Positions 1 to 6,934 of a stretch of DNA of 64,000 nt are shown in pieces. The notes under the pieces were generated by a model. The model was not told the origin of the DNA. It saw only the letters and a program-made list of their open reading frames with translations, and did no database searches. The stretch is from Agreia sp. VKM Ac-1783. Its GTDB lineage: Bacteria > Actinomycetota > Actinomycetes > Actinomycetales > Microbacteriaceae. Both the position numbers and the translations under genes were made by a program. Within the stretch, counting starts at the first letter, position 1. Each line of letters begins with the position of its first letter. The stretch spans positions 620,001 through 684,000 of the forward strand of contig NZ_FXWI01000003.1 of NCBI RefSeq assembly GCF_900177765.1, written 5' to 3'.

Positions 1-567
1 CGCCGAGCCCGAGGCGTAGTTATTGCTCAGCACCCCATTCTGCGAGTTGAAGGCGTAGATGCCGTAGAGGCCGTTGTTCGTGGCGGTGACGTGGTCGACC
101 TCGAAGCGCTGCAGGGGAGGGAACTTCTCGGGGTCGAGCTTCTGATAGCCTGTGAGGTTGTGGGCCTGAGGGCCGTTCTCGTCGTGCATTCCCGTGACGA
201 GCACCCCGTTGAAGGTGTGCCTGGTCACGGTGAGGTTCTGCACACGCACGCCGTCGGCGATCACCTGAATACCGTTGGCCCGCAGTCCCTCTCCGTCGAT
301 GATCACGCCGTCGCGGTCGAGTCCGCGCAGAGTGATGTTCTTCGTCGAGACCGTGACCTCTTCGGTATAGGTGCCAGGGGAGACGAGAACCATCCCACCC
401 TCGGGCACCTTATCGACGGCGTCCTGGATCGTGGCGGCATCAGCCGGCACGCGCACGGTCGCGGAGGAGGCGTTCGTGGGGCCGGATGGCTTCGCGTCGA
501 CGGCGCAGCCGCTCAGGGTGGCGACGAGCGCGAGTGCCAGTAGTGCGGGGAGGAGGCGAAAATTCAC
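1..567 (-). CDS. Beta-helix (NosD-like) surface lipoprotein, C-terminus cut by window edge
   Basis: The frame is open from a GTG at 567 to the window edge (189 codons). The first 21 residues form a lipoprotein signal with lipobox LSGC, so the mature protein should start at Cys21 and be anchored on the outer face of the membrane. After a short Ser/Thr/Pro linker, residues 40 onward read as a right-handed parallel beta-helix of the NosD/pectin-lyase-like type, with an ATIQDAV opening, GxYxE and repeated G-I/V-x-V-x-N-L turns. The start is supported by a TAAACT box 6 nt upstream, which fits a leaderless transcript. Carbohydrate binding or copper-related roles are known in the family; the substrate here is unknown. 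Confidence 0.75.
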   Translation of the reverse strand, partial: MNFRLLPALLALALVATLSGCAVDAKPSGPTNASSATVRVPADAATIQDAVDKVPEGGMVLVSPGTYTEEVTVSTKNITLRGLDRDGVIIDGEGLRANGIQVIADGVRVQNLTVTRHTFNGVLVTGMHDENGPQAHNLTGYQKLDPEKFPPLQRFEVDHVTATNNGLYGIYAFNSQNGVLSNNYASGSA

Positions 568-573
568 ATCGCG

Positions 574-579
574 AGTTTA
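574..579 (-). promoter_or_regulatory. -10 box (TAAACT) of leaderless beta-helix lipoprotein gene
   Basis: On the minus strand TAAACT ends 6 nt before the GTG start, the usual spacing for leaderless actinobacterial transcripts. No Shine-Dalgarno sequence is present. No clear -35 box. Confidence 0.5.
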
Positions 580-615
580 TCGTCACAGACGGGGTTATTC
601 GTCTGCTCGGCGACC

Positions 616-1734
616 TCAGGCGCCAGTTGTGCCGAAGAGGAGTCCGAGCAGATAGGTCACGGCCGCCGCCCCGTAGCCGATGGCGAGCTGGCGTAGCCCG
701 CGCTTGAGCGGCGAAGCGCCCGAGAGGATGCCGACGATCGCGCCGGTCGCGAGCAATGCCAGGCCCACGAGCAGTGCGGCGATGAGCAGCGCCGGCAGTC
801 CTGAGAGCCCGAACAGATAGGGCAGAACGGGGATGATCGCGCCCGACGCGAAGAAGCAGAAGCTCGAGAGGGCGGCACTGATTCCCGTGCCGACCGCCTC
901 GTGCTCGTCGCTCTGCGCGTGCACGGCGGGGTCGGCCGTGAGAGCGAGGTCGTGCGTGCGCAGCACCTCGCGGGCGTGCTCCTCTGCGTCTGCCTCGCTC
1001 ATGCCCCGCGCTCGGTACACGAGAGCGAGCTCGTTGGCATCCACGTCGAGGTCGGCGACGGCGCTTCGCGCATCGGGATCGGGAGTGGATGACTCAAGCA
1101 GCTCGCGCTGAGAACGCACCGAGACGTACTCGCCCGCCCCCATCGACAGCGCGCCGGCAAGCAGGCCAGCGATGCCGGTGAGCAGAACGACGTGGGTCGG
1201 CACACCGCTCGCAGAGATGCCGATGACGAGGGCGAGGTTCGACACGAGACCGTCGTTCGCGCCGAAGACCGCGGCTCTGAACGTTCCTGAGAGCCGCATG
1301 CGCCCTCGGGTCGCGAGTCCGCGCACGACCTCTTCGTGGATGCGCTCGTCCGCAGCCATCGCGGCCGTCGCGTCGGTATCGGTGTCGTAGGGCGAGCGCC
1401 CCTCGGCTCTCTGCGCGAGGGCGAGCACGAAGACGGATCCGAAGCGTCTGGCGAGAAAGCCGAGGACGCGGGTGCGGGTGGCGCCCCGCAGCGTACGCCC
1501 GACGTCGTCTCCCAACAGGCGGCGCCAGTGCTGCTCGTGCCGTGCCTCGGCATCGGCGAGAGCCAGCAGGATCTCGCGTTCCTCGCCCGTGCGTCGCTCG
1601 GCCAGATCGCGGTAGACGGCCGCCTCGAGCTGTTCGTCGGCGAGGTAGCGCCGCCACCGCCGGATGTCGGCCGCACGCGGCGTCGAGGTACCCGGTTCGG
1701 CTGCGACCGGCTGGTCAGGCACCGATGCGCTCAC
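616..1734 (-). CDS. Ferritin-like/VIT1-CCC1 family iron or manganese transporter
   Basis: 372 residues. Residues about 25-155 form a rubrerythrin/ferritin-like helical domain with Glu and ExxH metal-ligand patterns (DEQLEAAVYRDL, DAEARHEQHW, ADERIHEEV). Residues about 155-372 are a VIT1/CCC1 membrane domain, opening with the family signature FGANDGLVSNLALV and containing MGAGEYVSVRSQRE, then membrane segments to the C-terminus. The same fusion is known as the erythrin-VIT or MbfA type, which exports Fe2+ or Mn2+ from the cytosol. The GTG start lies 6 nt after the DUF5997 stop, so the two are probably cotranscribed. Iron detoxification is the likely role; the actual metal is not decided by the sequence. 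Confidence 0.88.
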   Translation of the reverse strand: MSASVPDQPVAAEPGTSTPRAADIRRWRRYLADEQLEAAVYRDLAERRTGEEREILLALADAEARHEQHWRRLLGDDVGRTLRGATRTRVLGFLARRFGSVFVLALAQRAEGRSPYDTDTDATAAMAADERIHEEVVRGLATRGRMRLSGTFRAAVFGANDGLVSNLALVIGISASGVPTHVVLLTGIAGLLAGALSMGAGEYVSVRSQRELLESSTPDPDARSAVADLDVDANELALVYRARGMSEADAEEHAREVLRTHDLALTADPAVHAQSDEHEAVGTGISAALSSFCFFASGAIIPVLPYLFGLSGLPALLIAALLVGLALLATGAIVGILSGASPLKRGLRQLAIGYGAAAVTYLLGLLFGTTGA

Positions 1735-1740
1735 CGCGGA

Positions 1741-2178
1741 TCAGTTGGAGGCTGCGGCGGCGCGCTGGCTCTCCTGGCGAGCGAGGTGGGCTGCCTTGCG
1801 GGCCTTCTCCTCGTTCAGCTGCTTGACGCGGGCTGCCTCACGGCGCACCTCGGCCTGCGTCGCGCGCTCGCGCACGAGCCACTCCGGGCGGTTCGCCAGC
1901 AGCTCCTGGATCTCGGCCGTGGTGAGCGGCTCGGTGACGCCGCCGCGAGCCAGGCCCGAGATGGTGACTCCGAGCTTCGAGGCCACGATCTGGCGTGGAT
2001 GCGGGCCATTGAGTCGCAGCTGAACGACCCACTCCGGGGGCGTGGCGAGCAGTTCGTCGAGCTGAGTGCGCGACACCGTGCCCTGCTGGAAGTCGGCGGG
2101 CGTCGCATCCAGAAGCACGCCGAGCTTCTTGGCCGCGGTGGCGGGCTTCATTGTCTGGGGGGTTTTCGCGGGCGTCAT
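1741..2178 (-). CDS. DUF5997 family protein
   Basis: 145 residues, small, basic and soluble, with no signal peptide. The sequence (opening MTPAKTPQTMKPATAAKKLG) matches what I recall of the actinobacterial DUF5997 family, whose function is unknown. The middle part (ELLATPPEWVVQLRLNGPHPRQIVASKLGVTISGLARGGV) looks like a small helical nucleic-acid-binding fold. The Lys/Arg/Ala-rich tail is a predicted helix. It is divergent from a LysR regulator across a 60-nt gap and lies directly upstream of the metal transporter. The ATG is fixed by a TACCCT box 7 nt upstream and no SD, so it is probably leaderless. Longer in-frame extensions upstream run through the LysR gene and are not credible. Confidence 0.75.
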   Translation of the reverse strand: MTPAKTPQTMKPATAAKKLGVLLDATPADFQQGTVSRTQLDELLATPPEWVVQLRLNGPHPRQIVASKLGVTISGLARGGVTEPLTTAEIQELLANRPEWLVRERATQAEVRREAARVKQLNEEKARKAAHLARQESQRAAAASN

Positions 2179-2185
2179 GATGCCA

Positions 2186-2191
2186 AGGGTA
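2186..2191 (-). promoter_or_regulatory. -10 box (TACCCT) of leaderless DUF5997 gene
   Basis: TACCCT on the minus strand ends 7 nt before the ATG at 2178. No SD sequence is present, consistent with a leaderless transcript starting at or next to the start codon. Confidence 0.5.
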
Positions 2192-2201
2192 GCCTGAGAC
2201 C

Positions 2202-2219
2202 TGACCTGTTGCCCGGTCA
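2202..2219. promoter_or_regulatory. Dyad in the LysR/DUF5997 divergent intergenic region, candidate LysR operator
   Basis: TGACC (2202-2206) and GGTCA (2215-2219) are a perfect inverted repeat with an 8-nt centre. It contains a T-N11-A spacing (T2207 to A2219), typical of LysR-family boxes. It sits just upstream of the DUF5997 -10 box and in front of the LysR gene, where an autoregulatory operator would be expected. The arms are short, so this is only suggestive. Confidence 0.3.
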
Positions 2220-2238
2220 TCAGCCTTCGAGGAGCCCC

Positions 2239-3324
2239 GTGGACATCGACCCGACCACCCTGAGATGGTTTTCCGCCGTCGCCACGGAGCTGCACTTCGG
2301 CCGCGCCGCGCTCGCGCTCGGCATCGCCCGCACCCGATTGAGCAAGGCCGTCGTCGACCTCGAGGCGCAGCTCGGCTACCCGCTGTTCGACCGCGAACTC
2401 CCCGGCACACAGCTGACGGATGCGGGTCGCTCGCTTCTCGAGGCCGCTCCGGCGCTGATCGTGGCGGGCGACGAACGGGCCGCCTTGGCGGCTGAGGAGG
2501 CGGCGCGGCCGGTTCCGTTCCGGATCTCCTTTGTGCCCGGAGTGACAATCACGAAGTGGACGACCGAGTGGGAGACGCGTCACCCCGACATCCCGCTCGT
2601 CGTATTGCCCACCCTCGGCGACGACGCGGTGTCGGTGCTGCGAGAGAGCCTCGCCGACGTGGCCTTCGTGCGCCTGCCCATCGACGGCGAGGGGCTCAGC
2701 GCCATCCGGCTCTACGACGAGGTGCCGGTCGTCGTCGTCGCGAAAGACAACCCGCTGTCGGAGCTCGAGGAGGTGCGTCTGGCCGAACTGGCAGACGAGC
2801 ACTTGATTCAGCACCCCGACGAGGTCGAGGGCTGGTCCGACATCGCGACCGAGATGATCGAGGGCACTCGGCCTGATCTGCCCGAGCCCGCATCGGTCGA
2901 AGACGCGCTCGATCTCGTGGCCGCAGGAACCGGCATCGTCGTGCTGCCGCACTCCGTCGCTCGCCTGCACGCGCGCAAAGACGTGGTGGCGCGGCCCGTG
3001 CTCGACCTGCCGGAGACGCAGATCGCGCTGTGCTGGATGGCCGGAGATCCGAGTGACCGCATCGAGGAGTTCATCGGAATCGTGCGTGGCAGGCGGGCCA
3101 CGAGTTCGCGCGCCGCAGCGCCCGTCGTTTCGTCGAGTGCCCCCGCCGATCAGCGGGCACCAAAGAACGAGGGAAAGAAGCCTCGAACGGGCGCCCAGGG
3201 TGCAAAGGGTTCGAAGGGCGCCGCCAAGGGAGCTGTCAAGGGCGCCGCCGCGAAGACGCCTCGACCGCTCGGAACAGCGCGCAAGCCCCGGCCCTCGGGC
3301 GGATACCGCCAGAAGGGCCGCTGA
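2239..3324 (+). CDS. LysR-family transcriptional regulator with long basic C-terminal tail
   Basis: 361 residues from a GTG preceded by GAGGAG at 5-nt spacing. Residues 1-65 are the winged helix-turn-helix (LRWFSAVATELHFGRAALALGIARTRLSKAVVDLEAQLGYPLFDRE). About 85-280 form the type 2 periplasmic-binding-like effector domain, with the usual features around VPVVVVAKDNPLSELE and GTGIVVLPHSVARLH. Normal LysR proteins end there at about 300 residues; this one continues with about 75 residues rich in Lys, Ala, Gly and Pro, like a histone H1 tail, which may add non-specific DNA binding. It is divergent from DUF5997 and the ferritin-VIT transporter, the likely regulatory targets. The effector is unknown. 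Confidence 0.88.
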   Translation: MDIDPTTLRWFSAVATELHFGRAALALGIARTRLSKAVVDLEAQLGYPLFDRELPGTQLTDAGRSLLEAAPALIVAGDERAALAAEEAARPVPFRISFVPGVTITKWTTEWETRHPDIPLVVLPTLGDDAVSVLRESLADVAFVRLPIDGEGLSAIRLYDEVPVVVVAKDNPLSELEEVRLAELADEHLIQHPDEVEGWSDIATEMIEGTRPDLPEPASVEDALDLVAAGTGIVVLPHSVARLHARKDVVARPVLDLPETQIALCWMAGDPSDRIEEFIGIVRGRRATSSRAAAPVVSSSAPADQRAPKNEGKKPRTGAQGAKGSKGAAKGAVKGAAAKTPRPLGTARKPRPSGGYRQKGR

Positions 3325-3366
3325 CCGCAGACGGCGTAGAGCCGCTCGCCCAGCGCGCTGGCTCCC

Positions 3367-3399
3367 GCCGAGCGTGGCGGTCGCGCCACCGCGCTCGGC
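3367..3399 (+). terminator. Hairpin after the LysR gene, possible terminator
   Basis: GCCGAGCGTGGCGG (3367-3380) pairs with CCACCGCGCTCGGC (3386-3399) around a 5-nt loop, with one wobble and one mismatch. There is no T-tract. The 13-nt block ACCGCGCTCGGCG at the 3' arm (3388-3400) is repeated directly at 3407-3419, just before the next gene. Confidence 0.45.
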
Positions 3400-3437
3400 G
3401 CGAACGACCGCGCTCGGCGTGCGGAAGAATGGATCGG

Positions 3438-4334
3438 GTGACTTCCTCTCGCCAGTTCGGACTCCTTCTCGACGTAGACGGACCGATCGCCAGCCCGGTG
3501 ACCCGTTCCATCAACGTGCCGTCGATCGGTCGTGATCTCGCCGCATTGGCGAACGCGGGCGTTCCGGTGATCTTCAACACCGGGCGCTCGGATGCGTTCA
3601 TCGCCGACGAGGTCGTGGAGCCGCTTCTGGCGGCGGGACTCGAGGCGCACGCACGCGTCTTCGCCATCTGCGAGAAGGGCGCGACCTGGTTCGCGATCAC
3701 GCCCGAGGGCGCCGGGGAGCTGTCCATCGACGTCTCGCTCGCGCCGCCGCCCGGATTCGCCGACGACGTGCGAGCGCTCGTGGCAGAGCGCTACGCAGAC
3801 CTCGTGTTCTACGACGAGACCAAGCGCGCGACCGTGACCTACGAGCAGCGCCTCGATGTGTCGAAGGAATCGTTCCTCGCGCGCCAGCTCGAGATCGACG
3901 AGGCCGCGATCGCGCTCCTGAATGCCCGCGGTTTCGGGGCGCGACGGGGCACGGTCGACTATCCCGACGCATCCGGCGCCGTGCAGTATCGCGCCGACCC
4001 GTCGATCATCTCGACCGACTTCGAGTCGGTCAGGGTCGGCAAGGACTTCGGTGCCGAGCGCGCGCTGATGCTGCTCGAGGGAACCGGGCCGATGCCCACG
4101 GAGTGGCGAACCATGGGCGATTCGCGCGGCGACTATGCCATGGCCACCTGGCTGCACGAGCGAGGCGAGGCGGTGGTGCACGTCGACGTGCGCCCGGAGG
4201 ACGGAATCCCCGAGACCGCCTATCCGGTGCTCACGGCGGGCGCGCTCATCCACGACGACGCGGGTGCGGCCTTCCTCGCCCGCTGGGTCGAGATGCTCGA
4301 CGACGAGGCGCTCTCCGACGGCGACCTCGCCTGA
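3438..4334 (+). CDS. HAD-superfamily sugar-phosphate phosphatase-like hydrolase
   Basis: 298 residues from GTG 3438 (an ATG at 3429 would add three residues). Motif I is LLLDVDGPI near the N-terminus: the first Asp is the nucleophile and DVDGPIAS is the HAD signature. Motif II is the Thr in VIFNTGRSDAF. After a Cof/sucrose-phosphatase-type cap, the final motif is MGDSRGDYAM near residue 230, with paired Asp for Mg2+. The order and cap placement fit the HAD IIB group (Cof, sucrose-6-phosphate or trehalose-6-phosphate phosphatases). An AAGAAT box 7 nt before GTG 3438 suggests a leaderless transcript, which favours that start. Substrate is not predictable; a cytosolic phosphatase is likely. Confidence 0.8.
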   Translation: MTSSRQFGLLLDVDGPIASPVTRSINVPSIGRDLAALANAGVPVIFNTGRSDAFIADEVVEPLLAAGLEAHARVFAICEKGATWFAITPEGAGELSIDVSLAPPPGFADDVRALVAERYADLVFYDETKRATVTYEQRLDVSKESFLARQLEIDEAAIALLNARGFGARRGTVDYPDASGAVQYRADPSIISTDFESVRVGKDFGAERALMLLEGTGPMPTEWRTMGDSRGDYAMATWLHERGEAVVHVDVRPEDGIPETAYPVLTAGALIHDDAGAAFLARWVEMLDDEALSDGDLA

Positions 4335-4363
4335 CGAAGTGTGCGCTGGGAGCCGGCCGCTCC

Positions 4364-4861
4364 CTACAGGCGTCGGATGCGCGCGGCCGTTCCCCGAGTC
4401 ACGGCCAGCAGATCCGCCGGGGCGAGTTCGATGTCGAAGCCGCGACGACCGCCCGATACCAGGATCGTGTCGAACTCCAGTGCCGAGTCGTCGAGCACGG
4501 TCGGCAGGACAGTTCTCTGCCCGAACGGGCTGATGCCTCCGACGACGTAGCCGCTCTTGCGTTCGGCGATCGCGAGGTCGGCCATGGCGGCCTTCTTGCC
4601 GCCGAGTGCGCCGGCCAGTGCCTTGAGGTCGAGCATGCCGCTGACGGGAACGATGCCGATGCCGAGCCCCGCGTCGGTGTCGACCATCAGTGTCTTGAAC
4701 ACCCGCTCGGCCTCGATTCCGAGTGCCGTCGCGGCTTCTGTGCCGAAGTCGGTGACCGCAGGATCGTGCGTGTAGGCATGCTGAATGAACGCGACGCCCG
4801 CCCTGGTCAGGGCCATGGTGGCCGCCGTCGTGGGGCCGGCGGCGGAAGGCTTCTTGGCCAT
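4364..4861 (-). CDS. ybaK: Cys-tRNA(Pro)/Cys-tRNA(Cys) deacylase, YbaK/EbsC type
   Basis: 165 residues, the normal family length. It contains the YbaK editing-domain pattern: FIQHAYTH near residue 30, ALGIEAERVFKTLMVD, the KAAMADLAIAERKSGYVVGGISPFGQ core with the catalytic Lys region and the GGISPFG loop, and a C-terminal block ending in DLLAVTRG. The enzyme hydrolyses mischarged Cys-tRNA(Pro) in trans in the cytosol, protecting proline codons. The ATG lies 5 nt after the stop of the upstream esterase gene, so the two form an operon. Family assignment is clear; the preferred substrate (Cys or another small amino acid) varies among YbaK relatives. Confidence 0.9.
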   Translation of the reverse strand: MAKKPSAAGPTTAATMALTRAGVAFIQHAYTHDPAVTDFGTEAATALGIEAERVFKTLMVDTDAGLGIGIVPVSGMLDLKALAGALGGKKAAMADLAIAERKSGYVVGGISPFGQRTVLPTVLDDSALEFDTILVSGGRRGFDIELAPADLLAVTRGTAARIRRL

Positions 4862-4866
4862 CGCGC

Positions 4867-5565
4867 CTAGGCCTCGGCTGCTACCAGCAGCGTCTGATCG
4901 AGGAACTCGCGAACCGCCGAGATCTCGTCGCCCACGATGCCGTGTCCAGCTCCCGGGTACAGGCGAGCATCGACCTCGGCGTGCGTCTCGAGCCAGGTGG
5001 CGGTGCGGGCGACGGCCGACGGGGGAATGATCGGGTCGCGCTCGTCGCGGCCCCAGAAGACGCGCGGGCGCAGCGTCTCGAGGGCGGCATCGGAGGGGGC
5101 GTCGCCGGAGACGACGAAGCCCGACAGGTTCACCGCCGAGGCGAAGCGCTCCGGCGCGTGGCGCAACAGCTGCAGTGCCATCGCGCCGCCCTGCGAGAAG
5201 CCGAGAGTGGAGACGGCGGCGGGCGCGCCGTAGTCGGTGGCGAGACCGTCGAGCCAGGTGAGAACCCCGCGGGCCGCGGCATCCACCCCTGCCGGCTCTG
5301 GATTGCCCGGTTCGCCGATCTGGAACCAGGCGAAGCCGTTCTGGATCGGAGCCGGTGCGATGAGCGGCGCACGCAGGCTCGCGCAGACGATTCCGCCCGG
5401 CAGATACGGGGCCAATGAGATGAGGTCGGCCTCGTGCGAGCCGTAGCCGTGCATGATCAGCAGCAGAGGAGAGCCGGGGAGGCGGGTCGCGAGTTCGTCA
5501 CGGGGGATCGACCACACCACCGCAGCGTCGTCGATCTGCGGTTGGGTCGGAGAGAAATCGGTCAC
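4867..5565 (-). CDS. Alpha/beta hydrolase, phospholipase/carboxylesterase family
   Basis: 232 residues. The fold is that of carboxylesterase/thioesterase proteins (PF02230 type): LLIMHGYGSHEADL near the N-terminus (oxyanion region), nucleophile elbow LGFSQGGAMA, acid GRDERDPIIP and histidine PGAGHGIV. No signal peptide, so it is cytosolic. The GTG at 5565 is preferred over GTG 5592 because TAACGT stands 7 nt upstream with no SD, typical of a leaderless transcript, and because the extra nine residues are not conserved-looking. It is cotranscribed with ybaK downstream. The natural ester substrate is unknown. Confidence 0.85.
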   Translation of the reverse strand: MTDFSPTQPQIDDAAVVWSIPRDELATRLPGSPLLLIMHGYGSHEADLISLAPYLPGGIVCASLRAPLIAPAPIQNGFAWFQIGEPGNPEPAGVDAAARGVLTWLDGLATDYGAPAAVSTLGFSQGGAMALQLLRHAPERFASAVNLSGFVVSGDAPSDAALETLRPRVFWGRDERDPIIPPSAVARTATWLETHAEVDARLYPGAGHGIVGDEISAVREFLDQTLLVAAEA

Positions 5566-5572
5566 GCCGACG

Positions 5573-5578
5573 ACGTTA
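5573..5578 (-). promoter_or_regulatory. -10 box (TAACGT) of leaderless esterase gene
   Basis: TAACGT on the minus strand ends 7 nt before GTG 5565. It decides between two in-frame GTG starts. Confidence 0.45.
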
Positions 5579-5604
5579 CCGGATACCCGCACGAGCGCCG
5601 CGGC

Positions 5605-5883
5605 TCAGGAACGGTTGCGGCTGAGCTCGTAGATCTTGACGAGCTCGTCGATGGCGCCGTCGCGAGTCTCGCCGCCGGCCTCGAACATGTCTGTCACATG
5701 GGTCTTCAGATGGTTCTCGACCATCAGCTTGTTCAGCGAGCCGAGCGACTTCTGAATCGCGAGCGACTGCGTGATGATGTCGAGGCAGTACTCCTCGCTC
5801 TCGATCATCTTCTCGAGGCCACGGAGCTGCCCCTCCAGAATGCGGGTTCGGTGCAGGGCGCGCTTCTTGATGTCGTCGATCAC
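5605..5883 (-). CDS. CsoR/RcnR/FrmR-family metal-sensitive repressor with a Cys-His-His ligand set
   Basis: 92 residues, all-helical, of the DUF156 family (LHRTRILEGQLRGLEKMIESE). In copper-sensing CsoR the ligands are Cys, His and Cys; here the equivalent positions are Cys33, His58 (in ENHLKTH) and His62, so the third ligand is His. RcnR (Ni/Co) also has C-H-H but adds an N-terminal His that is missing here (MIDDIKK). The metal therefore cannot be called copper with confidence. No copA, copZ or other efflux gene is adjacent, so targets are elsewhere or it regulates itself. The GTG start has TATCCT 6 nt upstream (leaderless). Confidence 0.88.
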   Translation of the reverse strand: MIDDIKKRALHRTRILEGQLRGLEKMIESEEYCLDIITQSLAIQKSLGSLNKLMVENHLKTHVTDMFEAGGETRDGAIDELVKIYELSRNRS

Positions 5884-5889
5884 CCGGCC

Positions 5890-5895
5890 AGGATA
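5890..5895 (-). promoter_or_regulatory. -10 box (TATCCT) of leaderless CsoR-like gene
   Basis: TATCCT on the minus strand ends 6 nt before the GTG start; no SD sequence is seen. Confidence 0.5.
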
Positions 5896-5935
5896 CTCGG
5901 CCCAGCGGGGTACCTCCCCGGGGTACGCCCAGGCG

Positions 5936-6721
5936 TTAGGTCTGGCAGCGCGGGCACCAGTAGACGTCGCGCAGTTTCAGCTCGTCTGCGCCGAGTTTGC
6001 CGGCCCGGATGCGCGTGCCGCAGCGACGGCACGGCTGGTTCTCGCGGCGATAGACCCAGCTCTGTCGGCCCGAGCGCAGGTCTCCCGTCGTCGACCTCTC
6101 GGTGCGGTCGCGATTGACGAGGATCGCGCGGTGAGCGAGAGCGATCAGCGGCGGCACATCGACCTCGGCGACGGGACGGGTGGGCAGCACGCCTCTGAGA
6201 AAACAGAGTTCGTTGGCGTAGACATTGCCGAGTCCTGCCAGGTTGCGCTGGTCGAGAAGGGCGACGTGAATCTCCCTCTCGGGGGCGGCTTGCACGAGGG
6301 CGACCGCCTGAGCCTCGGATGCGGCGCCCCAGTCGGGCGCCAGCACATCCGGCCCCAGGTGACCGACGACGGAGCCCTCGTCGTCACGGCCGACGACGTC
6401 GATGGTGCCGAGATCGAACCCAACCGCGACCCAGTCGTCGGTCGTCAGGATGAGCCGGGCAGTCGACGCAGGACGCTTCCACCGCGAACCGGGCCGATAC
6501 AGGTGCCACGAGCCCTCCATCTTCAGATGGCTGTGGATGCTGACATCGCCGACCCTAGTGAGCAGGTGTTTTCCGATGCTGACGACGCCGTCGATCGTGC
6601 GGCCGGAGAGGTCGATCTCGGCATAGCGGGGGACTCGGAAATCAGAGCCAAGGAGCGTCTGGCCTGCCAAGGCTGCGTCGAGATGGCGAGCCGTGCGGTA
6701 GACGGTATCTCCCTCGGGCAT
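5936..6721 (-). CDS. nei: Fpg/Nei-family DNA glycosylase (endonuclease VIII type)
   Basis: 261 residues. It starts MPEGDTVYRTA, giving the Pro2 nucleophile and catalytic Glu3 of the Fpg/Nei family; PEGDTV is the Nei rather than Fpg form (Fpg has PELPEV). A conserved Lys is in SIGKHLLTR near residue 51. The helix-two-turn-helix contains LDQRNLAGLGNVYANELCFL. The C-terminal zinc finger is CRRC plus CPRC at the end. It removes oxidised pyrimidines and nicks the backbone by beta,delta-elimination. It resembles actinobacterial Nei2. TAGTCT 6 nt before the ATG suggests a leaderless transcript. Confidence 0.92.
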   Translation of the reverse strand: MPEGDTVYRTARHLDAALAGQTLLGSDFRVPRYAEIDLSGRTIDGVVSIGKHLLTRVGDVSIHSHLKMEGSWHLYRPGSRWKRPASTARLILTTDDWVAVGFDLGTIDVVGRDDEGSVVGHLGPDVLAPDWGAASEAQAVALVQAAPEREIHVALLDQRNLAGLGNVYANELCFLRGVLPTRPVAEVDVPPLIALAHRAILVNRDRTERSTTGDLRSGRQSWVYRRENQPCRRCGTRIRAGKLGADELKLRDVYWCPRCQT

Positions 6722-6727
6722 GGCTCC

Positions 6728-6733
6728 AGACTA
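6728..6733 (-). promoter_or_regulatory. -10 box (TAGTCT) of leaderless nei gene
   Basis: TAGTCT on the minus strand ends 6 nt before the ATG. A GGAG lies only 2-3 nt from the ATG, too close to act as an SD. Confidence 0.5.
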
Positions 6734-6778
6734 CGCCGACGGCGATGGCCCCGTTCTGGGGGCGGAGGTTTCTGAGTG

Positions 6779-6869
6779 GGGTGAAATCGCGGGTGAAATC
6801 GATCCGGTTCGACCACCGAACCCGTTTTCAGCGGCAAAAGTCGGCATATTCTCAGCTTTCAACTGAGAA
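6779..6869 (+). promoter_or_regulatory. Candidate promoter/operator region of the LPNTG surface protein
   Basis: Three structures lie in this gap. First, a 12-nt tandem repeat (GGGTGAAATCGC at 6779-6790, then GGGTGAAATCGA at 6791-6802). Second, a dyad GGTTCG/CGAACC with 5-nt centre (6806-6822). Third, a perfect 7-bp dyad TTCTCAG/CTGAGAA with 7-nt centre (6849-6869). A weak promoter TTTTCA (6825-6830), 16 nt, TATTCT (6847-6852) is overlapped by the third dyad, which would suit a repressor site. The promoter call is inference. Confidence 0.4.
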
Positions 6870-6934
6870 AACCTCGCGTGTTTTCATCCGGGTCATGCCG
6901 CCCTCGAATCATCCTTCCGACGGAAAGAACTGTC

